Positions 51,175-62,640 of a DNA stretch of 64,000 nt are shown here, piece by piece; the stretch's first letter is position 1, and each line of letters begins with the position of its first letter. A program made the position numbers and the translations under genes. The notes under the pieces were generated by a model that saw only the letters and a list, made by a program, of their open reading frames with translations, had not been told where the DNA came from and ran no database searches. The stretch comes from Endomychus coccineus (Eukaryota > Arthropoda > Insecta > Coleoptera > Endomychidae), in NCBI GenBank assembly GCA_958510875.1, contig OY294070.1, forward strand, positions 5,394,001-5,458,000, given 5' to 3'.

Positions 51175-53412
51175 ATGAAATTGGATAATAGTTGTTGCTG
51201 TGTATGTTCAAAAGTACATTCTTCAATTGTTATACGAGAACGCGATTCGGATAATACTACAATTATATCGAAATTACAAAGCGTCGTTTTAGAAGTGGTA
51301 ATTATTTTTCTAGATAATTATAATTTTTTTTTTAATCTTCTAACACGTTTACTTTTTTAGGAATGGGAAGAAAGTCTTACGATCTGTCCACAGTGTTTGG
51401 AAAACTTATCCCGGGTGATTGAGTTTAGAAATCTTTGTGTGCAATCCAGTGTGCTCCGTAAACAAAAGAAAGAAGAAGCCAACTTCAGTGATAATGAAGA
51501 TAATTCTAACAGCGAATTAAACGATTTAGAATCCGATTCAGATGAAGAAAAAGAAGATGATAAAATAGAAGATGTTCCTATAAGTTGTAAAGCTTGTAAT
51601 ATAAAGTTTGAAGAATGTGATCTTTTATATGAACATAACAGAAAGGTTCATGACAATTTGAGACCCTACGTTTGTATATATTGCGATAAATTGTTCAGGA
51701 GACGAGCCGAGTTAGCTAGACATGAGGAAATTCATTTGAATGAACGTACATATAAGTGCGAATTTTGTAATACAGCATATAACACTAAACCCACCTTACA
51801 AAAACATAACCTCATAAAACATACTGACAGATCTCAGTGGAAACATGAATGTAAGCAGTGCGATTCCAAGTTTCCTACAAGGAATCAGTATGAAAATCAT
51901 CTTAAAACACATCTTGATGTGTTTATATGTTTCCATTGTGAAAAACAATTCAATCGGAAAGCAATATTAGTGAGACACATAAGATTAATTCACAATAAAC
52001 AGAAATTTACGAAACAGTGTAGTGATTGTGATAACGTTTACATCAATCAGACGTTATTAGATGATCACAGACGTAAAATTCATAGTATCGGAGATACTGA
52101 ATTGAATCGAAGAGATAAAGTACACCAGTGTGACAAATGTGGTAAATCATATACCCTGGAAAAAGTGATGAAGAGTCATTTTTTAACATGCGATGGTGTT
52201 AAGAGACACTCAAAAATTAGTTTTCCCGAAGATTGTAGTAAAAATATGTGTGAGAAATGTTGTAGATTTTATACGACTGAAAAAATATTGAAAGCTCATA
52301 TTAAAGTTTGTAATGGAATCAGAGCAAAAAATAAAGTCATTTCAAATTACGGAAATGCTTACGAGATATATTGTAAAATGTGTAAGGCTATTTTCCCTGA
52401 TAATGAAGCGAAAGTGAATCATTTATTGCACGAACATAACATCGACATTCAATCGGAAAATCTATGTGCCATTTGCTATAAAAAATACGATACCAAGGAA
52501 GAGTTCGAGGCGCATTTAGACAACGAGCATAAGAATGAAGTCGACACGGAAATAATGAAAAAAGAAAAACGAGGCAAATACGCTGAACGCTGTTATTCCT
52601 GTGAAGTGTGTAACCAAATATTCGGTTTTGTTAAAGAGGTTATCGAACATTGCGTAACACAACATTCCATGGACTCTAAAAGTGTGAAACCGTTTCTTTG
52701 TGATAAATGTGATACACGATTCACTTCATCAGCGAATATGATTCAGCATAAACAGTATCACGATGGAAACCGAACACATATTTGTAGTTTCTGCGGTAAA
52801 AGCTACATAACGAAAAGCGATTTAACTGTTCACGAGTACACCCATTTCAATAAGCGAAACTATAAATGTGAAATATGCGATAAGGCCTTCAATACAAATA
52901 AAAATTTAAGATCGCACAAACTGGTGGTACATACAGATTCGACTCTATGGAAATATGCTTGTAAAATGTGTGCTAAACGTTTTCCTTTGAAATCCGGTTA
53001 CGATCAGCATTTACGAAGACACGCTGGGGACAAACGATTTCCTTGCCACATATGTCAGAAGCCGTTTATCAGTGGCAGCGAATTGAGAAAACACATGACT
53101 TTTCATTCGAACGTACGCGCTTTTAAATGCGATCATTGCGACAAGGAATATAAAGAGAAACGGGTGTTCGAGATACACTTAACCAAAGTGCACGGTATCG
53201 GCAACGCTAAGATACCGGTGAGAGTGAAGAAATTTGCGTGTCACATTTGCCCGAACACGTTTTTCGATAGGCAAAAATTGGCCAGACATTTGTGCACGCA
53301 TTCTGGTTTGAAACCGTTTCCGTGCAATTTGTGCGATAAAAAGTTTACCGATAAATCTTATTTGAAGCATCACTTGAAAGTGGCTCATAATATTTATGAA
53401 CCTTTGGAATAA
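51175..53412 (+). CDS. ZAD and multi-C2H2 zinc-finger protein (two exons)
   Basis: Exon 1 is 51175-51294 (or to 51297) and exon 2 is 51361-53412, joined by a ~65-bp intron with a TTTTTTAG acceptor; about 723 residues. The exon 1 Cys pair (CCVCSKVH) and CPQCL at the start of exon 2 form a ZAD (zinc-finger-associated domain, C4), a dimerisation module typical of insect zinc-finger proteins. An acidic linker follows (SDNEDNSNSELNDLESDSDEEKEDD shape, residues ~65-100). Then come about 19 zinc fingers, mostly C-x2-C-x12-H-x3-5-H; two near residues 285-330 end in Cys (C2HC) instead of His. Such proteins are sequence-specific nuclear DNA-binding factors; the target is unknown. The gene is intact. 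Confidence 0.93.
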
Positions 53413-53509
53413 AAGTTGAAGCTTATTGTTTGTGTGCGATATCATGTTTTAGTGCCCTATATCCGTTATATCCATCGAAATTTATTGATAGCACTAGCAG
53501 ACAGCCATT

Positions 53510-54710
53510 CTGTCCTTGGGACTAGAACGACATTTTTCGATTGTTTGGGTGTAAAATAGTAGGAAAGTCGCCAGGCGCGGATCCAGACTTCTGTTTTGGG
53601 GGGGGGGGATCACTCTCAGACATGCATACATTAAAATTGACAAAAGCTTGTCTTAATCACATACGATATTGTTTAAATTAAAATCCTTGTTATAATCAAA
53701 ATAAATTGGCTCACAGATGTAGTGCTGACTTTACAATTTTTTGTCGTTTACCATAACAGTTTATTCTCCTAAAAAAAATTTTTCTGTTCATTATTGGGGC
53801 AGGGTCAAGACCCCCGTGACCTCCCCCCCCCACTGAATCCGTGGATGAAGTTTACGGCACGAGCCGCAGGCGAGTGTCGTAAATCATCTAAGTAAATAAT
53901 AGCCATAATATGCAAGTAGAATACTATACTTTGTCCACGACCCATAAATATTACTTTAATACTAATAAACTTTGCTGTTGAAACAAGTCGAACCAACAAA
54001 TTGTTGACGTTTCAAATTAAATTCGATCTGACTTGACGTTTCATAGCGCGCTCTATTTTTATCGTATTTGTCTAGAAAAATGTCTATCATGTTTGTCATA
54101 TTGATAGTAGTGAATAATGATTTCATTATTCACTAGTGATTAATGGATATCATTATGCTTGAGGAAACACATGCATTATGCATATTTTATACAATAGTCG
54201 TGGACAAAACATATTTCAAGTGTGTTGTGCACTATTTTATATAAAGAGAAAAAAGTTCGAAAAAATGTAAAGTTCGCGATTTTTTCAAACAAAACCCATT
54301 ATTAAAAAAGACTTCTGATCAGAGGTGTGCCATACAGAAATTGTACCCCATTTAATAGGCTTCAGGTCAGCCAAACTCATCTGACCTATCTAGCGTAGTT
54401 TTTTTTATAACCGATTAAAATGGCAAAAGGAGTTGAAAAAACCCGATTTTTGCCTTTTTTGACAGAAAAATTGATTTTTATCAGGGTTTCGTTCATTCTA
54501 TACCATATGTAGCTCTGTTTATAACTTTTCAAGCAGTTTTATCAGATTCAAATTATCTTGCGTTGTTCCAAAGTTATAGTAAAAAAAGTAAAAAAAATGC
54601 TTTTTCACGTATCCTAACCACAAAAGCAAAGTCTGAGGGGTTAGATGGCGACTTTCCTACTATTTTACACCTAAACAATCGAAAAATGTCGGTCCAGTCC
54701 CAAGTACAGA
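53510..54710. mobile_element. ~1.2-kb TIR element with nested MITE
   Basis: Left end 53510-53570 (CTGTCCTTGGGACTAG ... GTAAAATAGTAGGAAAGTCG) matches inverted right end 54649-54710 (CGACTTTCCTACTATTTTAC ... CAGTCCCAAGTACAG), about 60 bp. The interior has no transposase frame. A second small element (53572-53845) lies directly inside the left end. Confidence 0.7.
53572..53845. mobile_element. hAT-like MITE (nested)
   Basis: Ends CAGGCGCGGATCCAGA and inverted CATCCACGGATTCAGT, with a G-run (GGGGGGGGGG) inside the left end and the matching C-run at the right. This 'CA-GGCGCGGATCCAG-poly(G)' layout is common among non-autonomous hAT elements. No clear 8-bp duplication was read. Confidence 0.6.
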
Positions 54711-55199
54711 GAAAAAATCAAGTTTTGTCGGCTAGTGTAGTAATCGTCTCGTACACTGCCAAATCGAAATACGATCTCAAAACAAATTTTCCTTCAGTTT
54801 GTCTTCAAAATCTGTCCAAACTGCAACTTTTACCACTGAAATGGCGTCCTCGAAGATCCTTTAGCAAATTCCCGAAGGGGTAATAGTGACTGGGGGCCAT
54901 ATATAGATTATATGGGGTGATCGATTTGTTTTTTTGCTTTTCAACAATGAAGAAATTACGAATTAAGTGAGGGTTCAAGTAAAGGGGTTGTTACTACTAC
55001 TATAATAGTGGACTGGAAGTAAACAAGGAAGATCTATGAAGGCACTTTTGTTTGATCAATGAACATAAACAAAAAACATATATTTTTTTATCAAATGTAC
55101 TATAACTCTACATTATAATAATAATAATAAATAATAATAAGTTTATCGTAATTCACCTTTTTTTATACTTTGACTACACGAGAGTGAAACCTGTAATGT

Positions 55200-56335
55200 T
55201 CGTGTGAGCAAAGCTGTGGACTGGACAGTTGGTCACTTCCAGCAGATCGTTTATATGGAGCAGAAACAAAGTTGGTGCCAGGACAGGTCCTGTGGAACAC
55301 CAAATATTGTATCGGAGGATACCACCGACCGTCAACCACCAGATGGAGTGATCTATCTCGGAGTTAACTCGATAGTATTTATTCTCACGGCATTTGAGTG
55401 TGAACAGTTGTCACTGTTGACAGTTCGTCTAGAGTTCGTTGTTGTTCCTACCATTGTTTCTATCAATTATTATTATTTTACATTAGTTAACTTTCGTTAG
55501 TTCATCTCAACAACTTTGAAGCACAGTTTTTAATGGCATTGGAAGTTAGAATTCCTTTGTTCCATCGAGTTATCGAGTAACTTTAGTTTTTAGATATTCT
55601 CGTATGTCTTCTATTTGAAAAACTGACTTATATATTTAATAGCACTCACGAGTATAGGGGCTCTAGATGAGAAGGCGGTATGAAATGTGCCATCATCTGC
55701 AAAGCTGTGGACTGGACAGGTGGTCATTTCCAGCAGATCCCGTTTATATAGAGCAGAATCAAAGTTGGGGCCAATGCAAGTCCCTGTGGAATACCAGTGT
55801 TGATAGCCATTGTATCGAAGGATATTCCGTCAACCACCACATGGAGTGATCTATCTGAGAGAAAACTAGATAGTAGCGAAAAAGTTGAGACGGCAAATCA
55901 TTTGACGGAAGTTTTTCCCAAGAAGGCTCGGTCAAATGCTTTGGAGATATCAATGCTACAGCTAGAGATTATGTTTTTCAATAGATTTCTGCCATACGTG
56001 TGTTATGTAGGCAAGCAGGTCTCCTGTTGATCTCTACTAACGAAAGTCATATTGCCGGTCATTCACGATTTGGGAGCTCTCTAGGTATTGGATGACCTTG
56101 ATGTTGATTGCTTTCTCAATCACTTTAGAGATCACAGATAATAGTGCAATGGTTCTATTATTATTAGGAAGGGTCTTCTTTCCTTTTTTTGAATTAGGCT
56201 GCACTCTAGCTGTCTTCCAGGTGGAAGGAAACACCAAGTTTGTATGAAAGGGTAAACAAACTGCAGAAAACTTTTTTCTCATATCACCATGACAATAAAG
56301 AGCAATCATAACTTTGTCTTTATTAACCAACATCT
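55200..56335 (-). pseudogene. Decayed LINE reverse transcriptase
   Basis: 56037-56333 reads FPSTWKTARVQPNSKKGKKT, then NNNRTIALLSVISKVIEKAI and NDRQYDFR, matching the 'W..A.V.PI.KKG....NYRPI.LL....K..E' and 'Q.GFR' boxes of CR1/Jockey-type reverse transcriptases. Downstream (55670-56036) the frame is broken by several stops but still shows S-x-AFD-like and GIPQGLALAP sequence. The 55204-55400 part is a second, partly duplicated copy of the same region (SKAVDWTVGHFQQIVYMEQ reversed sense). Not functional. Confidence 0.75.
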
Positions 56336-56339
56336 AAAT

Positions 56340-57905
56340 CATCACACAGCGACTTGTATTTTTGGTTATTTAGACAAATGCTTATGGGTATGAATAACAA
56401 TAAATATAATTAAAACAATAACAAGATAGAAAAAGAAGTAACAACGAATAAGGAATATCTATCGAATTAAGTGAAATTTTATCTTTATAATTATCGTAAA
56501 CATAAAGATATTTATGAATATGATTTCATTTTATTTTTGTGCTATCCTATTTATAAATTTGGTATGATGATTGATGATTGGTTGTATTCTCAAGTATTTT
56601 ATGACAGTTATCTTATTTTGAAAAATTTAATTATTTATATTTCTTATTGAAATAAGCTCTACTTTACAACTTAAGATCAAGAGGTAAAATATTATATAGT
56701 CCTGGTCCCAAATAGCTTACATGACGACGGCTACAGGTATTATTTTTCCATCGAGTTAGTAAAATTTTATTTATATAAAATCTCGTATGGATTCCATGTT
56801 GCTGATTCTCTCTGAATAAAAGTTCGGATGAATATTGTTTGCCTTCTTCATTATTACTTTTTTTATGAGCTTCTGTAAGATTTTCAGGGGCATAAGAATA
56901 GTTTGATAAGTAACTCCATAGAAAATTATTTCGTAAATAACAATTGATTCAACCAGTTACCGTATTTCATAGCTAGTTTTACTATATGTAGTATTCGACA
57001 ATTATAAATTATAATGTGAAAGTGATCCAAAATTGTCTAAATCAATTAAATTATCTACATTTTTTTAAATCTCCTTACAGCTGTATAAAATACTTCAACA
57101 TTCATCTCATAAAAATATGCTTAATCATTGCTTTAAGTTTGGTAAATACTCATTATTCTCATATTCCTAAATTGAATTCGTATTTCGTATTTCTCTTCAA
57201 AAAACATGTTTACACGAAAGAATATTTTAATTGTACTGATTTACGAATAAATCATACATACAATTGAAATCTACCTTTTGATATTTCTTGTTCTTTAACT
57301 CTTGAATAAAAATAGAATAATTGGAGTCATAGATGCCTAATTAAAATTGTCTCTAATTCTGTGGTACATTTTGATAGTTCATGTGACAGCAAGTGTCCGT
57401 ATAAAACAAGGTTATATTATAGATGGAGTGATGTAACGAACGAAGTAATTTCTTGAATTGGGTTTTATGGCAAATGTAAGTTCTCGTGAGGCCAAATGGT
57501 AAATGCAATCCACGAAATTTTGACATAAACTAGATATGATCATAGGCCGATCCTTACAACTTTAAACCTAGTTCAGCAAACAAATAGTTTGAAATCGTTC
57601 CATTAACAAATACTTCCCTGAATACAAATATTTCTGTGGAAAAAATTATTATGGCACAAAGTAGAAATTGATTTATCTACTCTGTGTGGTAGGCGTAGTA
57701 CACCGTCATTTACGAATTGACAGTAGTTCCCTGATCCGTTCGATTTTGATTTAATAATGGGACGGACTTTGTGTAAATACTGTAAATTATAAATTGTTTA
57801 AAAAAAGACACTAAAAGACGCAAGAGGTAGTTAGGATACAATGTTAGTTAAATAAAATTGATCTGTGATGTTTTACTTAGAATATTACCAATATTTTGGT
57901 TAATA
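56340..57905. other. AT-rich upstream region of the THAP gene
   Basis: No gene or clear repeat is visible. The region should include the promoter of the THAP gene, whose first exon starts at 57906. The 83-codon plus frame at 57016-57267 has no recognisable motif. Confidence 0.4.
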
Positions 57906-59073
57906 ATGGTCCATTCTTGTTGTATCTGTAAAATATCATCTGAAAAGGACTCTACCATATCATTCCACAGGTAATTCACGAAAATTATCAAGTATTGATT
58001 TTAATGTGATACACTTATTATTAAGTTCACTTGCATTATTATAGTATGTCATATGTACATTATCCTTTATATTTGCTTCCAGATTTCCTAAAAATGAACA
58101 ACAAAGAGAAAAATGGTTAAAATCAGTAGAATTAGAAGGGAGGAAATTTTCCTCAAGCTCCAAAATATGTTCGAAACACTTCCCACCTGATAGCTTCCAC
58201 ATTAGGGAGGGAGGAAGGAGGGATTTGAAACCGTCTGCAATGCCTTGTACAAAGAGTCACATCGAAAACATGTTAGTATAAGTTTTTGTTCAAATTCAAA
58301 CATTGGGTTTTATTCATTCAATTTCAGTTATTCTGACGATTCAATAGTACCCGAAGAAGAACTGTTATCCAAGCCTACAAGTTCACCTTTAGTTAGAGAA
58401 TTTAGTGAAAATTTTACAATGTTTCTAACTGATAATTTAGAATTATTTTCTGATCATTTATTGAAGTGTGATAATTTAGACATACCTGATCTGTTATTGA
58501 ACGAATCTATGGAAAAAGAGATTATTGATACTGACAGTATTAATTTGGAAGCATCCAATGCCATAAAAAGCCATATTCCTATTTTACAAAACCCCCTGAA
58601 AACTTATATTCCTATCGCTGATGTACAAAGTGATTTATGTAGTGTCGATTTGGGATATGTTAAAGACAATATTGATGAAAGTGGCTTGGAAGAAAAACAA
58701 ATAACTTTAGAAGGTATTTTCTTGATCCTAGTTAACTCTGGTATTGAAATTTTTCAATTTTACAGATTCCAGCGACGTTTCTCTTGACATGGACAGCATG
58801 ATCAGCAAAATATCAGCAGATAACAATTTCAAGTGGCGTGCTTATTTCAAGCAATGCACCGTGGAGGATTTCGCTACGCCAGAAATGGCAAGAAGGAACA
58901 TTCAGCTGGGCAAAAAGGAAATCGAAACACATCAGAAGAAAATTAAGATATTGCAACAGCAAAATCGTAGGTTGAAAGACAGGGTAGCTAGACTTAAAAC
59001 ACTATTGAAACAATGCAAAAAGGGCAGCTCTTTTGATATTGGAGATGCGCTAGATGACGATATTGATCTCTGA
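57906..59073 (+). CDS. THAP-domain protein (four exons)
   Basis: Exons: 57906-57970, 58083-58271, 58328-58713 and 58766-59073, with GT/AG junctions in phase, giving 315 residues. Exon 1 encodes MVHSCCICKISSEKDSTISF and exon 2 FPKNEQQREKWLKSVELEGR, then KICSKHFPPDSFHI and DLKPSAMP. This is a full C2CH THAP zinc finger: first Cys pair at 5/6-8, invariant Trp, Cys-x2-His, and terminal Pro box. The middle (exon 3) is acidic and probably disordered. Exon 4 carries KKEIETHQKKIKILQQQNRR followed by a Leu heptad, a coiled coil as in many THAP proteins. It is a DNA-binding nuclear protein of unknown target. The exon 2 donor (GTTAGT at 58272) is the least certain junction. The domain is distinct from the P-like fragment at 20244. 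Confidence 0.85.
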
Positions 59074-59249
59074 AAAAAAAAACACAACAACTAACTCAAA
59101 ACGCTTATACGGCACAATGTACTTTTATAAAATATTTAGTCAATTGTAATTTTATATGTTATAATTTTCTCGCTTACGTTTTACTTGCTAAAGCTGATTT
59201 CAGGCGAGTACCCTTTAATTTGTTATCATTTAAGCTGTGTTCTTTTCTA

Positions 59250-60227
59250 CCGGGATATCAAAAATTATCTTGGTCAAGGGTGGTTGTGGAATCTCAGACG
59301 TGTGTCTTACTTTACTTTTACTTTACTTTTGACATAAGTATGTCATAATTAATTTGAAGTTTCTAAAAGTGCGAAATTTCGCAATTTTATACGAATATTG
59401 TAACACTCAAAAGTCTTTGGCGCTTTGGACTCCGGAATTTTCACGTGGCCTATCGAAATTAGAAGGTTCGAATTATCTAAAAACATAATGGCATGCACGC
59501 CAGACGTCCTATGTAATTAGCTACGAACGAAATCATTTTGACATATGCCTCGAAGAGCTCGCTGCGCGTATGTTAGAGTTAATACATTTTACCTCGGTCT
59601 TGTTAATTTGGGGCCGTTTCTGGCCCCGTGCGACCGGCGCCAGTTGTAATAAAGTGTTTTTGACTATGGGCGGCTAGCTTTTACCCGCTTCGTGTATATT
59701 TTAGTCGCGAGAAAATTCCCTTTGGTACGTCGCACGTTAGACGTGCGTAGCTGAGATCTCAGAATAGCTCAAACTGTTTTAATTAAATTTTCCTATTTAA
59801 TGGACATTTATCGAAAAAAGAAGGGTCGTCGGGCACGGTCCGATTTTAAATCTAACTACATGGAGCGAAAACGGCACGCGAAAAGTCGTCGTAAAGCCGT
59901 ATTAGGTACAACCAGTTTGCACTTCTCTAACTCGCATGCCACGGGCTTCAAACGTGAACGTCATTCGATTTACGGAAAATTAACTATTTCAAAACAGTTT
60001 TTGACCCGGATTGTGGCTATCACGACCTCTGAAAAGGTTCAAAGTTCACATAATTATTTAATAATTTGTAGTTCATTATTGTTTTACAACTGAAATAAAT
60101 AGGTATGAAATTTGTAGGTTATTGATGATGTCAGTGTGACAGTGACATAATTATTTCAAACGTAAAGTAAGACACACGTTTTAGATTCCACAACCACCCT
60201 TGACCAACATAATTTTTGATATCCCGG
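59250..60227 (+). mobile_element. 978-bp TIR element (TA target), copy 2
   Basis: Same CCGGGATATCAAAAATTATC ends as the element at 43166-44128, with TA on both flanks (59248-59249 and 60228-60229). It contains a small TTTACT triplication near the left end and the same 97-codon ORF. It lies 180 bp downstream of the THAP gene stop codon. Confidence 0.85.
59800..60093 (+). CDS. 97-residue basic protein of the TIR element, copy 2
   Basis: MDIYRKKKGRRARSDFKS start, the same basic middle and the same hydrophobic C-terminus as in copy 1. The frame has been kept open in both copies. Function and family are unknown. Confidence 0.45.
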   Translation: MDIYRKKKGRRARSDFKSNYMERKRHAKSRRKAVLGTTSLHFSNSHATGFKRERHSIYGKLTISKQFLTRIVAITTSEKVQSSHNYLIICSSLLFYN

Positions 60228-60721
60228 TATTAACCCTGAAATAATCAAATTTATCAGTGAAAATATGTGCTTATGATTCTATTATAGACTTGACAGTTAC
60301 TACAATTCCAAATTTAAAAAACGTTACATTCTATTAAATTGTATTTAATGTTACTTGAGAAAAGTTCTTATACAAGACAACTACCTCAAATAACATAAAT
60401 AGTGAATAGAAAAGATGATATATCGAAAAAGGCAGCTCTATTAGCTGATAATTATTTTAAAAATCTGGGAACCAGGTTAAATGATAAAATTATAGGATAA
60501 AACCTGAAATTCACCCTTGACATTCTAATAATTGAGAAGCAATACATACACGGCCTAATTTAGGTCAAATGCAATATGTTGCTCAAAAATACTATTATAG
60601 TTACCTAAAGTAAGTATTACTTTGATGTGTAGTTACACTAGATTTGTTTTTTCTTGAAATATACAGGGTTTCCGGAGGTAAGTGGCTTATACTTGGATGA
60701 TTCAGAGGAAAAAGTTCATTC

Positions 60722-61100
60722 CACGGTCGTATACACAGATCTGGAAACTATTGTTTGTCATGCGTGTCTTACATGTCGCTAAACTCGTAGTCCCTTGCTC
60801 AGCCAGCAGCTGGCGCATGGATCGAAGTATGTTGTCAAGACCTGTGTATCAGACCGTGGGCCAGTCAATACTGGATCAAAAATCAACGAAAATAGTTTTT
60901 TTCACGGTCGTATACACAGTATGTTGCCAAGATTAGGCGCCACATCGTTCTAATTTCAAGCCACACAATGCAAAGATTGCCAGAGAACATCCCTCGACTC
61001 AAGCGCCACCCGTTGGTACTACGCGACAGTTGACGCTTAGCGGACTCACATCTCACATAGGAAACAGCCTCGAGTTTCCAGACCTGTGTATACGACCGTG
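60722..61100. mobile_element. P-like MITE, composite of two copies, 8-bp TSD
   Basis: Outer ends CACGGTCGTATACACAG (60722) and GTATACGACCGTG (61100) are flanked by GTTCATTC at 60714-60721 and 61101-61108. Inside, a second pair of ends (GACCGTG near 60860 and CACGGTCGTATACACAG at 60903) divides it into two partial copies. It is related to the elements at 4572, 5590 and 20053-35558. Confidence 0.8.
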
Positions 61101-61439
61101 GTTCATTCAAATATGGGTTGTAAAATACATCCTGAAGGAGCTACAAGTATTGCAAAATTAGTCATTAAAATATACGACGAGAAAAAGATGGCCCTGTTGG
61201 GTACGCATATGATGAAAATTCAATTTGTTCAATACACAAAAATAGCATTTAATAATACCAGGCTGTACCATGTTTTACATAAAGTTATAGAGTTCTTAAA
61301 AAAATTAAATCAATTTTTGACGCCATCTTTTGGTCCCTTTTTTTTCGGAGCTGAATAAAACCCTTATGAGGAGGTTTTGAGCCTTTGGGTTTCATGGTCA
61401 CCCTTCCAGGCATACTCACTAAAAACTTCACCCCCTTTG

Positions 61440-62640
61440 TAGACTTGTCTGGCTATTGCCTCCGGTGATACTTAGGCCTGCTGGCTGTTGGCCCATTGTA
61501 TCTCGCCTATGTTATGTTTCTTTACGGTATCCACTTAGTATTTTTGTACCATGTACGATTTTGTACAACTCCTTTACTGGGTGGGAACTGTATAATTCTG
61601 GTTCGCCGTTAGGCCTTGCAAATATTGAGTGTCTTTTGCGGTCCAGTCTGCATGTCAGGTCGCCATTGTACAGTCCCATTTTGTTTAGGTGCCCTTTAAC
61701 TGGCGCATGGCCAGTCATGAGCCCTATTTAGTGCTAAAAGGTCTGTCGTTCTTTTATTACACGGGGCTTTGATGTCTTTCTTCCCAAGTTCGTTTCCTGG
61801 GATTTTTCCCAGTATTCTTTGTGGTTTTCCATGATTCAATCTTCTGCAGATCTTCGTGCTGTACGTTTTGGCACCCCCGTGGTCTGTTCTGGATCTGGAG
61901 CATTCTGCCACCCTCTTCTTGCAAGTTTGTCTGCTTTTTCATTGCCTGACGTTTCCTGATGTCCCGCCACCCAGATCAGCTAAACGCGATTTCGGTCTGC
62001 CTGTATTTCAAGTTCTTCTATGCATGTCCATACCAGACGGGATGTCACTTCCTTATTTCTCATTGCCTTAAGTGCAGCCTGACTGTCGTGTCAATACGTG
62101 GATCTGTTCATCTTCGATAGCTCTCCGATTGTATTCCTTCACGCATTGGAGGTTTTCCCAATGAATAGCTGAAGCCTGTCTTTGGGATTATTGAGTATAC
62201 TTCTGAACATTTTTCAGTCTTAGATGTGTCTAGGCCCAATGTGAACATTCTCCAGTGTATTTTGTATTCTGAAGGCACCAAGCCTTGCCTCTCCTTGGAT
62301 TACCAATTGGAGGGGAGGAAATCCCAGTAGTGTCTCCATTGCTGCAGTGGGCGTTGATTTCTACATTTCTTCTCAGTGACTACTGTGATCCCAAGACTCT
62401 GGACCTTGAGTAGTCTTGTCGTGGTCCCACTTTGTTACAGTTTCTCCTCGAATCTTCAAAGGTCCCAAGCCCTCTACTTTGCGTTTACGAGTGAATGCTA
62501 CTCTATGGTGGCTTTGTGGGAACTGATATACAGTCCCTCTGAATCCGTCCATGTTATTACCAGGTTCAGAGCCTCTTGCATTTGATCTCTGACCATGGAG
62601 TTGTATCTTAGTTTGAAGCCAGATAATTTTCAAATCGATT
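61440..62640 (-). pseudogene. Decayed LINE with RNase H domain
   Basis: Reading the minus strand from 62640: a reverse-transcriptase thumb region with many stops, then SQAALKAMRNKEV (62040-62090), IWVAGHQETSGNEKADKLA (61930-61990; the His-x3-Asn-x2-AD end of RNase H, with stops just upstream), and at 61512-61718 TGHAPVKGHLNKMGLYNGD, the 'TGH....L..MG......C' tail after RNase H in I/R1/LOA-type elements. Several frameshifts and stops are present. It is a different LINE group from the element at 15020-18973, which lacks RNase H. Confidence 0.8.

Noticed and set aside
57960..58202. 80-codon minus-strand ORF
   Set aside because: It is antisense to THAP exons 1 and 2, whose plus-strand reading has all conserved THAP residues.
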